Assembly: GCA_022496185.1 (NCBI GenBank)
Contig: WTXG01000028.1
Coordinates: 271,488 to 335,487 of the forward strand
Reading direction: 5' to 3'
DNA: 64,000 nucleotides
From: Multifurca ochricompacta
Taxonomy: Eukaryota > Basidiomycota > Agaricomycetes > Russulales > Russulaceae
Within the stretch, counting starts at the first letter, position 1, and every line of letters starts with the position of its first letter. A program made the position numbers and the translations under genes. Positions 1 to 12,058 of the stretch are shown here, piece after piece. The notes below the pieces were generated by a model. It saw nothing but the letters and a program-made list of their open reading frames with translations, was not told the DNA's origin and did no database searches.

Positions 1-1830
1 GAATCAGGGTTCTAGTGGAGGTTTCAAGAGACTCATGACGGTATGCTAGTTGCACTTATCACATCCACACTCACTTGTGTACTGACTACGATTCGAGTAT
101 ACCTACATTATAGGAGTCCCCCTTGTGACAACATATTCCATTGGATTTTGTGCAATCAAGTATTCAGAGGGGTACATTTTTATCCCCGAGATCGGCAGTG
201 CGCAGCTTTCCATCCAATTGATCCCCACATATTCTTATTGGGTATCCAGTCATCCCGAAACCCCATCAACTCTGGAGCAAGAGTCACCAGAAAGCGATCC
301 TTCCTCTTTACTTGTGCATTTCCCTGGCATGGGGATCGGAAATGTACGTACCTTTCGTTCGATGATTCCTCTCTCTGATACGCTGCCGCATTGGATAGGG
401 TCACGCATCTTGAATGTGAGCGTAGATTTGGCACCTGAATCAGGCTAGCTACTTACAAAATTGTCATGCAGCGCTTTGCTTCCTGGTCTTCCTCATCAAC
501 TCTGGGTCGGCGCAGGATTGGTTCAGGAGTTGGTACTTTAGAATATGGGCCATTGGCGGGTTCATTGCAGTGACCTATCTCCCCCTGATCACTATATTCA
601 CGCGGTCAGATCCCGTCAAAGTATGTTCAAGGATTCTTCCAGCATGGCCTAATCTGATTCCATGAAGTGCGAGGCTTACACCTTCCTCGCTGGGAGTGTA
701 GGAAGTTTACTTTTGACCATTAGTTACGCGGTTGTTTTGTCAGTTCTTCTTCCTGTTCATCAATGTACCCTCTGTGCTCACAGGTCCTCTTCCGTTAGGC
801 CTCGATTCAAGCCGTTCTTGCAAAAACTGGTTAGTCGACCCAACAGATCATTGCCGTCGGATACTTGATCTGTATTAGAGGGAGCAGGGGGTAGACATGT
901 CGGTGATCATCCGACTCATGAAGTTCCGGGAGTTGACTGTAAGACTTGGGTATATCAAGCTGTCCGTCACATCCCTGATTGGTATGGCACAGATCATTTA
1001 TCTTTACTCTCGTACGTTGTCCGCCATTCCGCTGCTCATCCTTTCTGCGGACGGCGTGCGGAGCACTACCACGTCAACGAGTCGCCGTAGGTATACTCCT
1101 CTACTTTGCATGTTTTGTGACTAATTCATTCGCCGTGCTCTAGTCTTGCGTCAGGTCCGTTTAGTGTCGCTTGCCAGAATTGTTAATGGCCTAATGCCTC
1201 CTTACCCAGACCTGCTTCAAACCCTTGGCGGCTTCGGGATCAGTATTGCTGCTGGTATAGCACTTCCGGTATTTGAATGTTGCAGCTTCAGTTGTAACTG
1301 CGTCTAATTGGGCCCATTTAAAGATCTTCTTCCCTCGCTCGATCGAAGGGGAGATAAACCGAGCGGATGGCCTCAGAAGCGAGAATTACAATTCCCGCAA
1401 CCATCTCACGTTCATTTCTCAGGAGCGCGACGTGCAGGGCATGTACGACTTGGAGCGACAGCCCGATTTGGAGGTCGACAAGACAAGCATCACATCCTCG
1501 AGTTACGTAGGCTCGCTTCAATTCCCGCCTTCGCAAGCTTGGCGTGACCCGGACGGGCACAGCCCCTACAAGTCTCCGATTCGCCTCGAGCCAAACCGCC
1601 GGCTACCAGATGTTGAGGAGTATGACAGCAAGCAGCCCAACCTCACCGTTGACGACGTGATGCGACTGGACTCTCCGACCCGCCCATCGTCGCGCGTTTC
1701 CCGGCTCGTCAGCACGTTCAGGTCTCCCATCGGTATGGAAAATTTCCCCTCTTGCTTTTCTTGATGATATGCGTCAATTGGCTTACCACTCGAATCCGAT
1801 AATTCAGATATCCGCATTGGGCGGCCGTGA
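1..1830 (+). CDS. Multi-pass membrane protein, 3' part (partial at window start)
   Basis: The gene enters from the left edge, so its true start is not visible. Hydrophobic exons are joined by short introns; for example 474-619 encodes a helix-rich stretch ending ITIFTRSDPVK, and after it come pieces reading FKPFLQKL, REQGVDMSVIIRLMKF, SAIPLLILSADGV and, from about 1321, FFPRSIEGE, which starts a long polar cytoplasmic-looking tail. The last intron (donor near 1732, acceptor ending at 1807) joins SPI to DIRIGRP and a TGA at 1828-1830. The order of segments resembles an unnamed family of basidiomycete polytopic membrane proteins that I recognise only by pattern; no function is known to me. Exon borders upstream of 470 are uncertain. 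Parts of the first 450 bases could be read in two frames, so that section is the weakest. Confidence 0.5.
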
Positions 1831-2295
1831 TCGAGTTACTCCATCCCCTAGCTAGGACTTGTGGGCAAGCGACACTGATCAGCTGTGAGCGCCTTTCGTT
1901 ACTTTATTCGACGTAGTGTACCGTCTTGTTAGTACATTTTATCTATCCTTGCTGAGACAAGGCACCTTAGTACCTAATCCCCTGCCTTGGGATATGTGAA
2001 ATAAGCATATGTGCGAGATGAATGGGTGCTATAATGGCCCGAAACCCAGGTAGCCAGGTCCGGTCGGCGTGAGAGAAAGGGCAACATCATAACGCGCCGA
2101 AGTTACACACAAAGAGAAAAAAATTATATCATCAATCTCACATACATTATCTCTTTTTTCCAACCAGCTGACGGGGTTTCTTTCTTTGCTCTAACTTGGT
2201 GATATTTGGAGGTGAAAGTGATATACAATATTATGGGTGGGGAAAGTGGGAGAGGGGTTTGCAACTTTCAGCGTCTCTCTTTCTGAGCCTCTTCC
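1831..2295. other. Intergenic, no gene seen
   Basis: The stretch is AT-rich with short A and T runs near 2110-2160. I see no open frame with family resemblance on either strand. Confidence 0.5.
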
Positions 2296-2475
2296 TTTTA
2301 CCGCAGCTTCTTGCAACATCGTCTTGCGAACGACAGACTTGATACCGTCTTCTCCGATGAGAATATCGCATGTCGCTGTTGGTACCATCGCGGAATTCCA
2401 GCAGGATCGGTATGTCGCTATTGCTGAAGATGCTTTGGATGTGAACGCATTTCCGCACGCACGTGAGTAGTATGT
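2296..2475 (-). pseudogene. Remnant of an FAD-dependent monooxygenase
   Basis: On the minus strand the reading ILLEFRDGT (about 2418-2392) is followed, one base out of frame, by ATCDILIGEDGIKSVVRKTM. The second piece is the GD-type signature (D-x-x-x-G-x-D-G-x-x-S-x-x-R) of salicylate-hydroxylase-like flavin monooxygenases, and the preceding strand is in the expected place. Only about 60 residues of a roughly 400-residue protein are present. The N-terminal dinucleotide-binding motif and the C-terminal half are not found nearby. Removing one base of the AA in the segment read 'accaacagc' would restore the frame, so this is a truncated, frameshifted relic and not a working gene. Confidence 0.55.
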
Positions 2476-5400
2476 GGCTCATGTAAGCAAGGGGACGGTG
2501 TGCAGTGCGCTGCAACGTTAGAAGTGTGAGGTGAGTGTTAACTCAAACGAACCCGACACTTGTATCGTTTATCAAAAAGTCAAAAGTTCAAAAAAAAATA
2601 AAAAATAAAACTGGATTGTGTGCTCGTTGTTTAGATCGAGGTCGGGAGGAGCCAGACTATACTATCTACTAGAATGGTAGTGATGCTATAGTAGTCCCCT
2701 ATCCGATTAATCCGGTCACTCAAGGGGCCGTGATCTCGAACTCGAACAGAGAGGAGACCGCGTTTGTGAGCCTCTGCACTGGTGAAAATGTACAATTGGA
2801 ACGATATGAAACGCCTTGCGGGTGTCCAGGTAACAACAACAATTGGATCTGTGAGACCTTGGCTGGAACTTTAGGAATTCCATTTTTCATATGAAACTCC
2901 CTCCCGCTGCTGATTTTGTTGGGGGTAACAGGTTTTTTGTTCTTTTGTTTTTTTTTTTGTTGTCGAGAGTACAAGGTCGGTAATCGCTCTCCTTTTTTTT
3001 ATTTTTTATTTTTTTTTGATTCAATATTTATTCCGCGTGCAGTTTTCTAAAACAAGAGCTGTCATATCTACTTCAGGTGCCTCAGTAAATACATTTGGGT
3101 GACCTATAAAGATAGTTGAATAAGTTAAGTCACTACACATGTAGGAGACCGTCAAAGGTAATAATTGGTGAGGTTTGGTGGGATAAGCCATTATGGTTTA
3201 GAGTCAAATGAAGATACATTGATTATGGACTTGTTGTCCATCTGGTGCCGCCGGTCATCAGGGATTACTTTGATTTACAGGTTTGAAGGTTCGCTCTCAT
3301 TTGATTTGAAGCTAGATACGATTCTGTAGTACCGTCACCTGCTTTCGATGACACCATGAGCAAAATCTCGCAGCCTCAGTGTGTCGATTCGCTAAGCTGT
3401 AAATCGGAAGGGGGAGGGAGGGGGAAGGTGGGTGGAGAAGGGGCGGAAGACGGATCTTATGGCAATAGAGGCACATCGTGATCGAGAGGAGCAAAGAAAA
3501 CAAGCTCTTTTTGTGAGTCCTGTCTCGTAAGCTTCGCATTCAGACGTAAAAAAAAGAAAATGTGGGTCTTCAAATAGGGTGAGTGGAAAGGGATCGAGAG
3601 GGTTGTTATGCTCGCTCTCTTCTTACCCGCCCTACTCCCGCCTATCCCTGCGCTAACAGCAAGTAAATCGCCATTGTATCAAGAAAGATGCATGTGGGTT
3701 GAGGGACTCGAAAACCGACAGGTGCGCTTTTCTCCATGGCTAAATTGTGAGCCTGGCTGTACTCCCGGCGCTGTGTACCACCGGCATGCCGCAACTTCAA
3801 TAACTCTCTTCTGTTCATCACGGGCGCCTGTGCGTGCGGTTTTGAGGGCCCTAGTTGGGAGGAGGGTGAGGAGGAGGAGAAGGGCTGTATTAAGCCCTGG
3901 ACAGGAGTGTTCATTTATGTCTGCGCCCCTGCGTGATTCATGTTTAAGCATGGCGCAGCAGTAGTGATAAGAGGAAAAAGGTCAGTCTCTCTCTGCCAGC
4001 ATTGCAGGCGCCAAGCAAAACGGGGCGCCTCGGGGACACCACTGCGCAACGCAAAAATAGACCGATGAAGCCCGCCGCCCCGCTCTGCGTACAAACTCCG
4101 CGCCTAGAGCTATTTTCCAGTTCCGCGCGCGCCAGGTGAAACACGCACACACACACACACATATACACAAGGTTTTTCCAGCTGTTGGCATTGGCACCGC
4201 TGGCAGAGTCAGATAGTCATGAGAACCGGGGACAAAAGAAAGAAGGAAAGATAATTGAAATGTTTTTCGCGCACGGTGTGTGCCCTCCATCTTTGTGGGC
4301 GCTAGTGAGATAAGCCTAGGGGTGTCGTATGTGTGAACTGTGACTTGAATCGTAATCGTCGGAATCAAGAAACGACACAGATGGGATCATGATTGGGCTT
4401 GGGGCTGGTTTGGTGTTCAAAAGTTGATCGCAGAGTATAATTGGCAGGTCGGAACTTGTGGTTAGTTTTCCCATCCCCACAACAATGACTTTTGAAGCTT
4501 ACTAACAAGGAAGCTCCTTCAGGAGGGTCCCGCTGTGGTATGCTCTATGTCTCTATGTCACTCCGTTCGATGTGTACGAGCAAAGCAACCGACTGACTGA
4601 CTGACTTTGTACAATTCATTCATACTACATTCATTCCACAAAATATGGGTGAGATGCCAAGTCCGCATTAGGTAATCTCATGCCGGCAAGCAGGAATTGA
4701 ATTGAATTCTTGTTGTCGGTCATTGAATGGGGTCGGCCGAGAAATAATTTCACGTTTCTGTGAGAGAATCCATTGTCCTCGTGCTCCGCGAATGGCGGTC
4801 GTCCACGCTCTGAATGCTTGGGTGTGCTTCATGGGCGTTGCAAGACCTACCCTCCCCCTTCCTCTATAGTTCCAGATAGAAGACGATGATGACTGGCCGC
4901 CTTGGAGATTCTTTTGAGTGTGCCCCCCCTCCACCCCTTCCCATCCCCTTCTCTCTCTTTCTGCTCGGATTCTTCGAGCTTATTCGTAAGCACTCGGGCT
5001 ATTGGCGTGGTGCATTTTTGTTTTTTTTTTTCTGGCCACTCGCACCGTCACCGTGCCCAACATTCTTCTTAATCGGGTGTGATTCCCTCTCGCGAATGCT
5101 CGCATGATGTCAGATCCCTGACCATCTGTAATTTCTCAGTTGAGTTCCAGCTCGGTGGTCATGATGTAGTGGCGCCTATCGTGGCCTTTTTTTTAAAAAA
5201 AAAAAAAAAGAAAAGAAAAATTAATTTCGTACTTCAATATGTGACACCCTGGCAGGAAGTCAGTTCACTGAAGAACCGTTAAAATCAACATGAAATGATC
5301 AATAACATACTAAGGAATGTTTGCGCGCCCGCTTGGACCACGTGAAGCCACTCGAGTAATTCACTATCAAGAAGCGTCAATCAACAACTCCAATAACATG

Positions 5401-6012
5401 GCTGTTGTAGGTGTGCACGGACCCGGGGTCCGTGACCACACTCTAATTTAGGATGGCCAGTGATTGTCACTCATCGCGCATCCAGAAACAGTCCTGTAAA
5501 CTTAGGAATAAGTGAAGTTTGGTGTCAAAGTGATTTTGCTCACCTTCACTTCAAAAATTGATACTACAAAGGAAAAAAATAAATAAATTGGTATGAGCCT
5601 AGCGTCCTCATCGGACTTGGACTTCACTGAAAAAAAAAAAGAAGTGTCAGGAGTATCAAGTGAAACCACTTGTATAATGGGACAAACACTGGTTTGTGGC
5701 AGGAAGTGACCAAGAGGCGCCTGACGATCGTTTCAGCCGTTGCGCCTGAAATAAGGTAGGGCGGATGCTTTTTGACAAGAACGCGGGGTGGCGCCAATCC
5801 GACAATATAATAGTGCTGTTTCAGTTCCATGCGAAGGATGGATTTTATATGTATATATATACAGCAATGTGACTCCACTTAACCCTCCCCCCCCCTCCGG
5901 AGTTAGTCTCTATACAAATACACAACAAGACGTTGGGTAATCAAAACCCCTACCTCTATCGCTCCTGCCTGCCTGCCTACCTGCCTGCCTGGAGGGCTAG
6001 GCGTACATCGAG
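2476..6012. other. Gene-poor stretch with simple repeats
   Basis: No convincing gene in about 3.5 kb. It holds poly-T/A runs (2940-3020, 5191-5220), a CA dinucleotide repeat (about 4143-4160), GACT repeats near 4592-4604, and a CCTGC/CTGC-rich run (about 5965-5995). Several open frames exist but have low-complexity or arginine-rich translations without recognisable domains. Confidence 0.45.
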
Positions 6013-7108
6013 TCATGGACCAGTTCGTGGAACCGTCACCGCTCGACGACGTGTACCGCTGCTGCTCGCGCTTGTACAAAAGATACCAAACCGCTGCGTC
6101 CTCCGTTGGGTAATGAGAGGCGACGACGACACCACGTCTGGCGGCTCCTCGAGTAGTTCTGGGTCTGCACGCAAAATCTGTCGAGGGCTACGAGTACGTG
6201 CCATCCTGATCGTGCTGGAACTTTTGTTCTGGTCTGTCTGTGATAGTGACCGGCCTCGTGGCGTGGTCGAGGAAGGTTGCTGGAAACGGTGAGGCAGGGA
6301 CGCTGGAGCTGTGATACGGTGAGGCATTAAAAAAACTACCCTGGGATGTATTGATACCACGAGCGTGGCGATAACGTACGCGGCATCAACTCTTCTGGCG
6401 CTGGGTAGATCGTTGTAGCAGGGCGAGACATAGCTTTTGATGTAAGAGCCTGCGAGCCTCCGGAGGGGGGAAGGCGTCGCGTCTATACTTGGAGATGAAG
6501 GAGTAGATGCAGGGACCGCAGGTGGTGACTCTCCCCGCCGGTGAATTACAAGCCAAGTCGAGAGAGGCATAAGCAACCGACTGACGCGGTCTGTAGCTGC
6601 ATGTGAGTGGCGGTAATAATGAGACCCGCAAGGCAAATGTTTACCACCTTTGAGATTATCATTGTTGACAATCACATCCTGGCGTTCCCGGAGAGCCCGA
6701 AGGATGTCAAAATAGAGCGTTTTATAATTTAGCAAAGCTGGACTGCAAGAGGTAAACAAGTGCAATTTTATCCCCGCGCGACTAAGAGTGGCCCGTGAGA
6801 TCTGAAACAAAAACGAGGCTCATTAAGCTGCCACACGGAGGCGGCGAGGACCAGCTATTAGAGATGCTGTAACTACCTCAACGAGGGTGACAACCTCACA
6901 AGTGGGATTATCGGTGAGCATCTGCTGGGAAAGCAAAAAGAACGTCGGAACCTACCTTCCTACTATGTTGGAGTAAAATTTCGGAGCTCAGAAGGTGAAT
7001 GATGTCTAGGAGCTCATGCGCTGCGGACAAGAAATGACTCAGGGAACCAAGGCGATGAGCGAGTTGACCCGCCCGGTGTCGTAAATCTACTACTGTATCG
7101 ACAGACAT
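6013..7108 (-). CDS. Unknown protein, spliced, divergent from mcm10
   Basis: An ATG at 7108 opens a leucine-rich helical segment (LSHFLSAAHELLDIIHLLSS, about residues 22-41). Phases agree for exons 7108-6956, 6924-6877 and 6801-6648, then an optional 51-nt intron (6647-6597) and a last exon ending at the stop at 6013. Donors read GTAGG, GTAGT and GTGGT and acceptors CCAG, TTCAG and GCAG. The N-terminal 100 residues look structured; the C-terminal half is Ser/Pro/Arg-rich and may be disordered or partly mis-modelled. No family is recognised. It lies head to head with mcm10, with about 750 bp between starts, so the two may share a promoter region. The model is a hypothesis from splice phases only. 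Confidence 0.4.
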
Positions 7109-7855
7109 GAGATAGAATAGAAAAGACCAAAAAACAAGAGAGGGAGGGAGGGAGGAAAGAAGCTGTGGCGTAAATAAGAAAAGTGGGCGGAATTTAGAGA
7201 GTGCGGCAGGCGCAGGGCAGGCCTTTAAGTAAATGAACGTGGGCCCCAGAATAAAAGCATCTGTAGTCAGAGTATTGGTGCCAACTTGACGGCGCAGCCA
7301 GTGCGGTATGTTCCGGAACTTTCCTCCTCTCAGAGGTTTGCATTATTTGCATTTTGCATTATTTCCATCCCGTTGACCCGGTCAAGGGGTTCATTGCGGT
7401 ACGTGCTCAAGTCAATGAGAGCATGTTCATCCCTTGAATCTCTCAAGAGAGTTGTTACTGCAGTTCGTACCATCCATTTACATCCCCCGTCCCCGAGGAA
7501 AAGGAACCCCAGACCTCGGAGCTACTTAGCTACTAAGGAAACGAAAACAGAAGCAAAGTATAACAACAACAACACACCTACCAATTATTATTATATTATA
7601 TATATTATATTATTATATTATATCATTTTATTATATTTTTTACAGGTTCGCTGAGTGTCGGCATTTCCCGACCGGTAATTGACACAACCAACCACACACA
7701 CACGGCGGCGGAGGAAAACACACATGAGCATGAGGTAAACATGCGTAAATAACGCGTCCTTAGTCCTCTTCTCCTTAGGCGGCTAGCTAACGTTCTACAC
7801 TGCCTCCCCCTTCCCTCCACACACTGCTCTTGGCTCATTTTCGGGGGAAAAAAAA
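7109..7855. other. Divergent intergenic region between unknown gene and mcm10
   Basis: No gene seen. Contains an AT-only tract (about 7585-7640, TAT/ATT repeats) and a CACACA run near 7693. It presumably holds promoters for both flanking genes; no specific site can be supported. Confidence 0.5.
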
Positions 7856-10627
7856 ATGGAGTCATCGACTAGTAGAGGGCAGAAGGAGTTATTAAGGCAA
7901 CAGTCTATCCAACGGCAAATAGCTCAACTTCAAGCTCAGCTTTCGGATCCGAACGCATCCTCGTACACATACACGATCCCTCCTCCAGAGCATGCGTATG
8001 GTCGTGAAATTGCTAAAAGAAAGCAGTCAAATGCTACTGTCTTAGCACCAAGTAGCCCCGAACATAGTAAAGGAACTTGTCCTCTTCCGATTACGAATAG
8101 GATGACTCACGGCATTCAGAGAAGCGCAAAATCGACCCTGCCCTGTTGCCCCATAAACCAAACAAGAATGCAGCGGCGAACGATTACTTGAACAGGGACA
8201 ACCTGGGGAAATACCAGGGGACCAATCGTACTACTACAACTATTGCACCGAACGCTGAACGACCGCAGCCCCCTGCGGGACCCTCGAACGTCCTCTCCAA
8301 ACTTTCCGCCCTCTCCAAACGCGAAACCTCGCCGGTTGACCCGGACGCGCCCGTTCGGACCTCCTCATTCGCCGATAAGGCCAGGTGAGCGCCCCGTTCC
8401 GGGAGACACTCATCTCGGAATCGTATTTTTTTTTATTTTTAAGGATTGCTCATTGCCCTGAATAAATACAGTTGGGCAGCAGCACGTGATGATCGCCTCA
8501 TGCTAATAGAAGAACTTGAACCGGGGCCTTACAGGCACAAACCGCCTTTAGATGACCCTTCGTTCGAGCGCCTCGAGCCGCACTCTGGTATTCGGCTGGC
8601 GTACGTCGCCGGGCATTTTTTTACCCCATCATTATATATATATTTATATACATATCATCACAATGAATGGCGAATGTGGTATTTTTTTTTTGTAGGTCCC
8701 GCAACCTGTCGCACGAGGACTTGGAGGCATACTTGACTGGCGTTATTACATCTCCCCATCCAGATTATATTCCTTGGTGCGCGTGCGGCCAGGTGCCGGC
8801 GCTGGAGTACGAAGCCAGGTATATGACGTCCCTGTCGTCGGCGACTGGGTAACCATCGCAGTTGTTGCCGAACGAAGCCCGATTCGTGTCAGCCGTGCGC
8901 CGGTGACCTTCGGACCAGGTGAAGTTCGTGATGCCGATGATCCTCACCTCATCTCAACCAACCACCGCCGTCTCGTCAAATTTCGAAAACGGGGAGCAAG
9001 GACCCACCGCCGATACCCCCTCGCGCGGGGCGCAAGTACGTTAATCTGACGCTGATCGACTTTGGTGTAGGCGGTAAGAAGGGCACCTCTCGCGGTGATG
9101 CGGCCCTGTCTTTGCTACTCTTCGAATCCGACTCGCATGATACCGTTTCGAGAGGTGATGGCTTGCTGCCCGAGAAGATATACAAAGGCGGAAGTCGCGG
9201 CGCCTTTGAGACCATGGCCAAATTGCGCGAGGGAACGGTGGTCGCGTTGCTCAACCCGCGGGTGCTCAAGCCGCTCGAGGTAGCGTATTTCGAGCCTCGT
9301 CTTACGTTCCTCGCCACCGCTTAAAACTCGATTATCATCATTATTATTTTCTTTTGGGGTGCGATTGAATCGCAGAAAGCTGGCTCACCCAATGTGCTTG
9401 CGCTCACGCCGGAATGCGCGGCCTCCGTGCCATTATCGGCACAGCGCATGACCTTGGGATGTGTACCGTTTTGAAGCGCGATGGAAAGCCCTGTGGTAGC
9501 TGGTGCGACAAGCGTGTCAGCGACGTCTGTGATTATCATGTCCAACACGCCGTTGAGAGGCGCAGGGCAGGACGCCCAGAGTTCTCTACGGGGTATGCTC
9601 TCCTTCCTTCCACACACTACCTGTCATAACTCAAAATTTTAACCTAAAACATTTTTCCTTGACGGCCCAAAAACAAACAAAAACGATTCCAGAACGTCGG
9701 GTATGAGCGTGGGCTCGGGTTCGCATTCGCAAAAGAGCAAAGCTACTTACGACCCACAACGCAAGTGGGGTCTTGCACCTGCGATGGCTCCGCTTCTACC
9801 GCATCGGCTTCCGCGATGGAAGGGGCCACGTACGTCGTGGCTGGTCACATTGTAGCCGCTGGCAAGCGCGACCTGTACTTGAACGAGACCGTCGGGCGAG
9901 AGGCGCAGGCGCGGGCAACGCGACAAGCCAGCTCGAGAGAGACGGACAAGGCGCTGAAACGACTCCTTACGCGTGACAAGGAGGGGATGAAAGCCGTGCA
10001 AGAAGCGCGCAAGTTTGGGAAGAAGAGAGAGAAAGAAAGACGGATTGCGGAGGGGAAGAAACCGTCAGGGAACGAGAAGGACCTTTCCAGAGATAGAGAC
10101 AGAGACAGAGACAGAAAGGGGAAGGGAAAAGAGGAGCAGGAGGATGACACCGGCGACAGTGAGGATGAGGAGGAAGGAGACGAGGCGACTTTTGAGGCGA
10201 CGATCAAACCGACGAAAAACGCGTACTCGGCCCAAGTGATCAAACGGTTAGGGTTTGATCCTACACTCAAATCTTCGCGAGCGCAGCGTAGAGGGGATGA
10301 TTCTCGCGGCTTGCACTCAAAGGTTGGTCCCTTTTATCTCGGCCTTAATTTTCACTTAAATACTCCCCCCCCCCTTCCCTTTCCTTTATCTCTTTTCAGC
10401 TGACGGAACTTGCGTCCTGTCGTGTGCCTGATAAAATTAAATTGGGCCCTCGGCCAGGTGGGCGTGTGCGGTCAGTCGTCTCTGCGCCGAAAAATAAGGG
10501 AGGTGGAAGTCAGACGCTACTTAATGAGGCGTTCTGCAAGACACCCGAAGGACATGGGACGGTAGATTTAGATGAGAGCAGCGAGGATGACGATCTCATA
10601 GTTGAGCCTCTAGCAGGAACTTCTTAA
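7856..10627 (+). CDS. mcm10: Mcm10 DNA replication initiation protein (with apparent frameshifts)
   Basis: Mcm10 binds the CMG helicase, ssDNA and polymerase alpha in the nucleus and is normally essential. Exons by phase: 7856-8066, 8120-8384, 8472-8600, 8696-8923, 9001-9279, 9376-9592, 9693-10322, 10400-10627. Domains in order: an N-terminal coiled segment with a QAQL motif; the start of the conserved core (SRNLSHEDLEAYLTG, then RYYISPSRLYS and YDVPVVGDWVTIAVVAERSP), continuing through the OB fold (KYVNLTLIDFG); the zinc finger (HDLGMC..GKPCGSWCDKRVSDVCDYH); and a C-terminal region with KALKRLLTRDKEGMKA and a basic/acidic low-complexity stretch. Three places need a missing base to stay in frame: about 8740 (between LTG and RYY), about 9428 (before IIGTAHD) and about 9790 (after WGLAPAMA). 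All are losses within what would be doubled bases, which suggests sequencing error; real decay cannot be excluded. Confidence 0.9.
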
Positions 10628-11078
10628 AATTCACCGATTCGCCGCCGATGCCTGATCTCGATTAACAACATGACAAACAACTGTCACTGTCACTGTCACT
10701 GTCACTGTCACTTTAATGACAGATAGATCTACGATCTACGCCGCCAAGAATAAATTAACTTAAGTCTTTCGCTCATTGACTCAGGCGTGACTGACTCACA
10801 GTAGTTGAGTCCCATCAATTTCTCATTCTCAGTTGAACTGGTTAGCTTTTGCGGGTTTTGGGGGATGAACACGCGGTATGTGGGAAAAGAGTCGATCAAT
10901 TGAACTGACTCCACACATTCAACATATCCACATGATGACGGAAGAATGAAAGATGCCCTGGCCCTGTCCCCACTCCCGAACCAATTTTTATTTTATTTTT
11001 TAACGGGTCACAGCCACCCCCACCCCCACCCCCACCTCCCCCTCTCACCTCTTCGATTGGGTGTGTTACGATAACAAG
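10628..11078. other. Intergenic with short tandem repeats
   Basis: No gene. Holds the CTGTCA tandem repeat (listed separately) and a CCCCCA repeat at about 11013-11040 directly upstream of the next gene. Confidence 0.5.
10681..10712 (+). repeat. CTGTCA hexamer tandem repeat
   Basis: Five full perfect copies of CTGTCA plus two bases follow each other, then TTTAATGAC. It lies about 55 bp after the mcm10 stop. Confidence 0.85.
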
Positions 11079-11609
11079 ATGAGCGAACGAGTCCACGACA
11101 ACTATCACTACCCACTTCCCAAACCTCTCTACTACACCACCCTCGCCACGCTTAGTCTCTCCATCCCGGTGCTCGTCCTCGCCTTCATGGACCTCGGCAC
11201 CGTCTCCTTTTTCTTCAACATTCCTGCCTCGGGCCTCACCATCCTCCACGATGCCACCCTCCTGCGCATGGCCCGTCGTCATCATCGTCATCAGCCACGC
11301 CTCCTCGGCATCGTCACGTCCACGCCCAAATACGATTACGAATACTTCGACCCCGTCGCGTCCGGTTTTAACCTCTGTGTGCTCATCGTCTGCTCCGTGC
11401 TATATTTCATCGGTTTCGGCATGACCATTTTCACGGCCGTGTTTGCCGAACGGGGGGATATTAGTTGGGAGACCGGCACGGGGATGGGCACTATCGTCGC
11501 GCAGGCGGCGTTTGGCCCCATCGTAGGAGCGCTCCTCTTACTTGCTCTACGCTACAGCATTCACATGCGCAAGTTGGGTGGCCACCGCCATCCATACGGT
11601 CAGTTTTAG
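11079..11609 (+). CDS. Small four-helix membrane protein, intronless
   Basis: A single open frame of 176 residues. The ATG at 11079 (MSERVHDNYHYP) is chosen because the frame upstream has only a GTG. Four hydrophobic segments are visible: residues about 24-43 (LATLSLSIPVLVLAFM), 45-65, 102-125 (LCVLIVCSVLYFIGFGMTIF) and 141-163 (GPIVGALLLLALRY). The loop after helix 2 is His/Arg-rich. The short basic tail ends HPYGQF. It resembles uncharacterised agaricomycete membrane proteins; I assign no function. Confidence 0.7.
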   Translation: MSERVHDNYHYPLPKPLYYTTLATLSLSIPVLVLAFMDLGTVSFFFNIPASGLTILHDATLLRMARRHHRHQPRLLGIVTSTPKYDYEYFDPVASGFNLCVLIVCSVLYFIGFGMTIFTAVFAERGDISWETGTGMGTIVAQAAFGPIVGALLLLALRYSIHMRKLGGHRHPYGQF

Positions 11610-12058
11610 GAGAGGGTGAGAACACACCACCCGCGGGATTTTAAAGGGGTGTCTTAATTTTTATGCACACAAACACAAATGTAGGTAGGTCCATTAGCGT
11701 CCGGTTTTGTGGAATTTGGACTGTTCTTTTTATCGGACTGCTCAATGTCTTTTTTTAATTCCCACTTGGTGGTTGAGTATTGTGTCGAATGAGATCGAAA
11801 AAAAAGAAAGTTACAAAGTCCTCTGAAAAAAACGAAAGTCTATATATACTGTATGTACCGTGAAACGAAATCCTAAAAGCCCCAAAAAAAGATACAGAGG
11901 GGAAATAAAAAAACAAAGTTGCGACAAAGGTGATACTGCATGTTGGTCAAATAATCTGGTTTAACGCTCTCCCCGTTCTACCCCCCCCCTCCCTCCCCTC
12001 CTCCCTTCCAATGCGCAATGATATCCGTCCATGTATACCACCAAGCAATGATGGTCAT
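11610..12058. other. Intergenic between convergent genes
   Basis: About 450 bp of AT-rich sequence with A and C runs between two convergent 3' ends. It probably contains both poly(A) regions; no gene is seen. Confidence 0.5.

Noticed and set aside
3608..4368. Overlapping open frames of 74-128 codons on both strands
   Set aside because: Low-complexity, Arg/Ser/Cys-rich translations with no domain and with equal-length frames on the other strand; likely chance in GC-rich DNA.
5191..5282. Frame with poly-Lys from an A run
   Set aside because: The frame exists only because of a long A tract and has no homology.
8924..9000. A fourth frameshift in mcm10
   Set aside because: A normal intron (GTTCGT..GCAAG) restores the frame between FGPGE and DPPP, so no lesion is needed.
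10015..10270. Arg/Ser-rich frames on both strands near 10.1 kb
   Set aside because: They are shadows of the mcm10 C-terminal low-complexity region.
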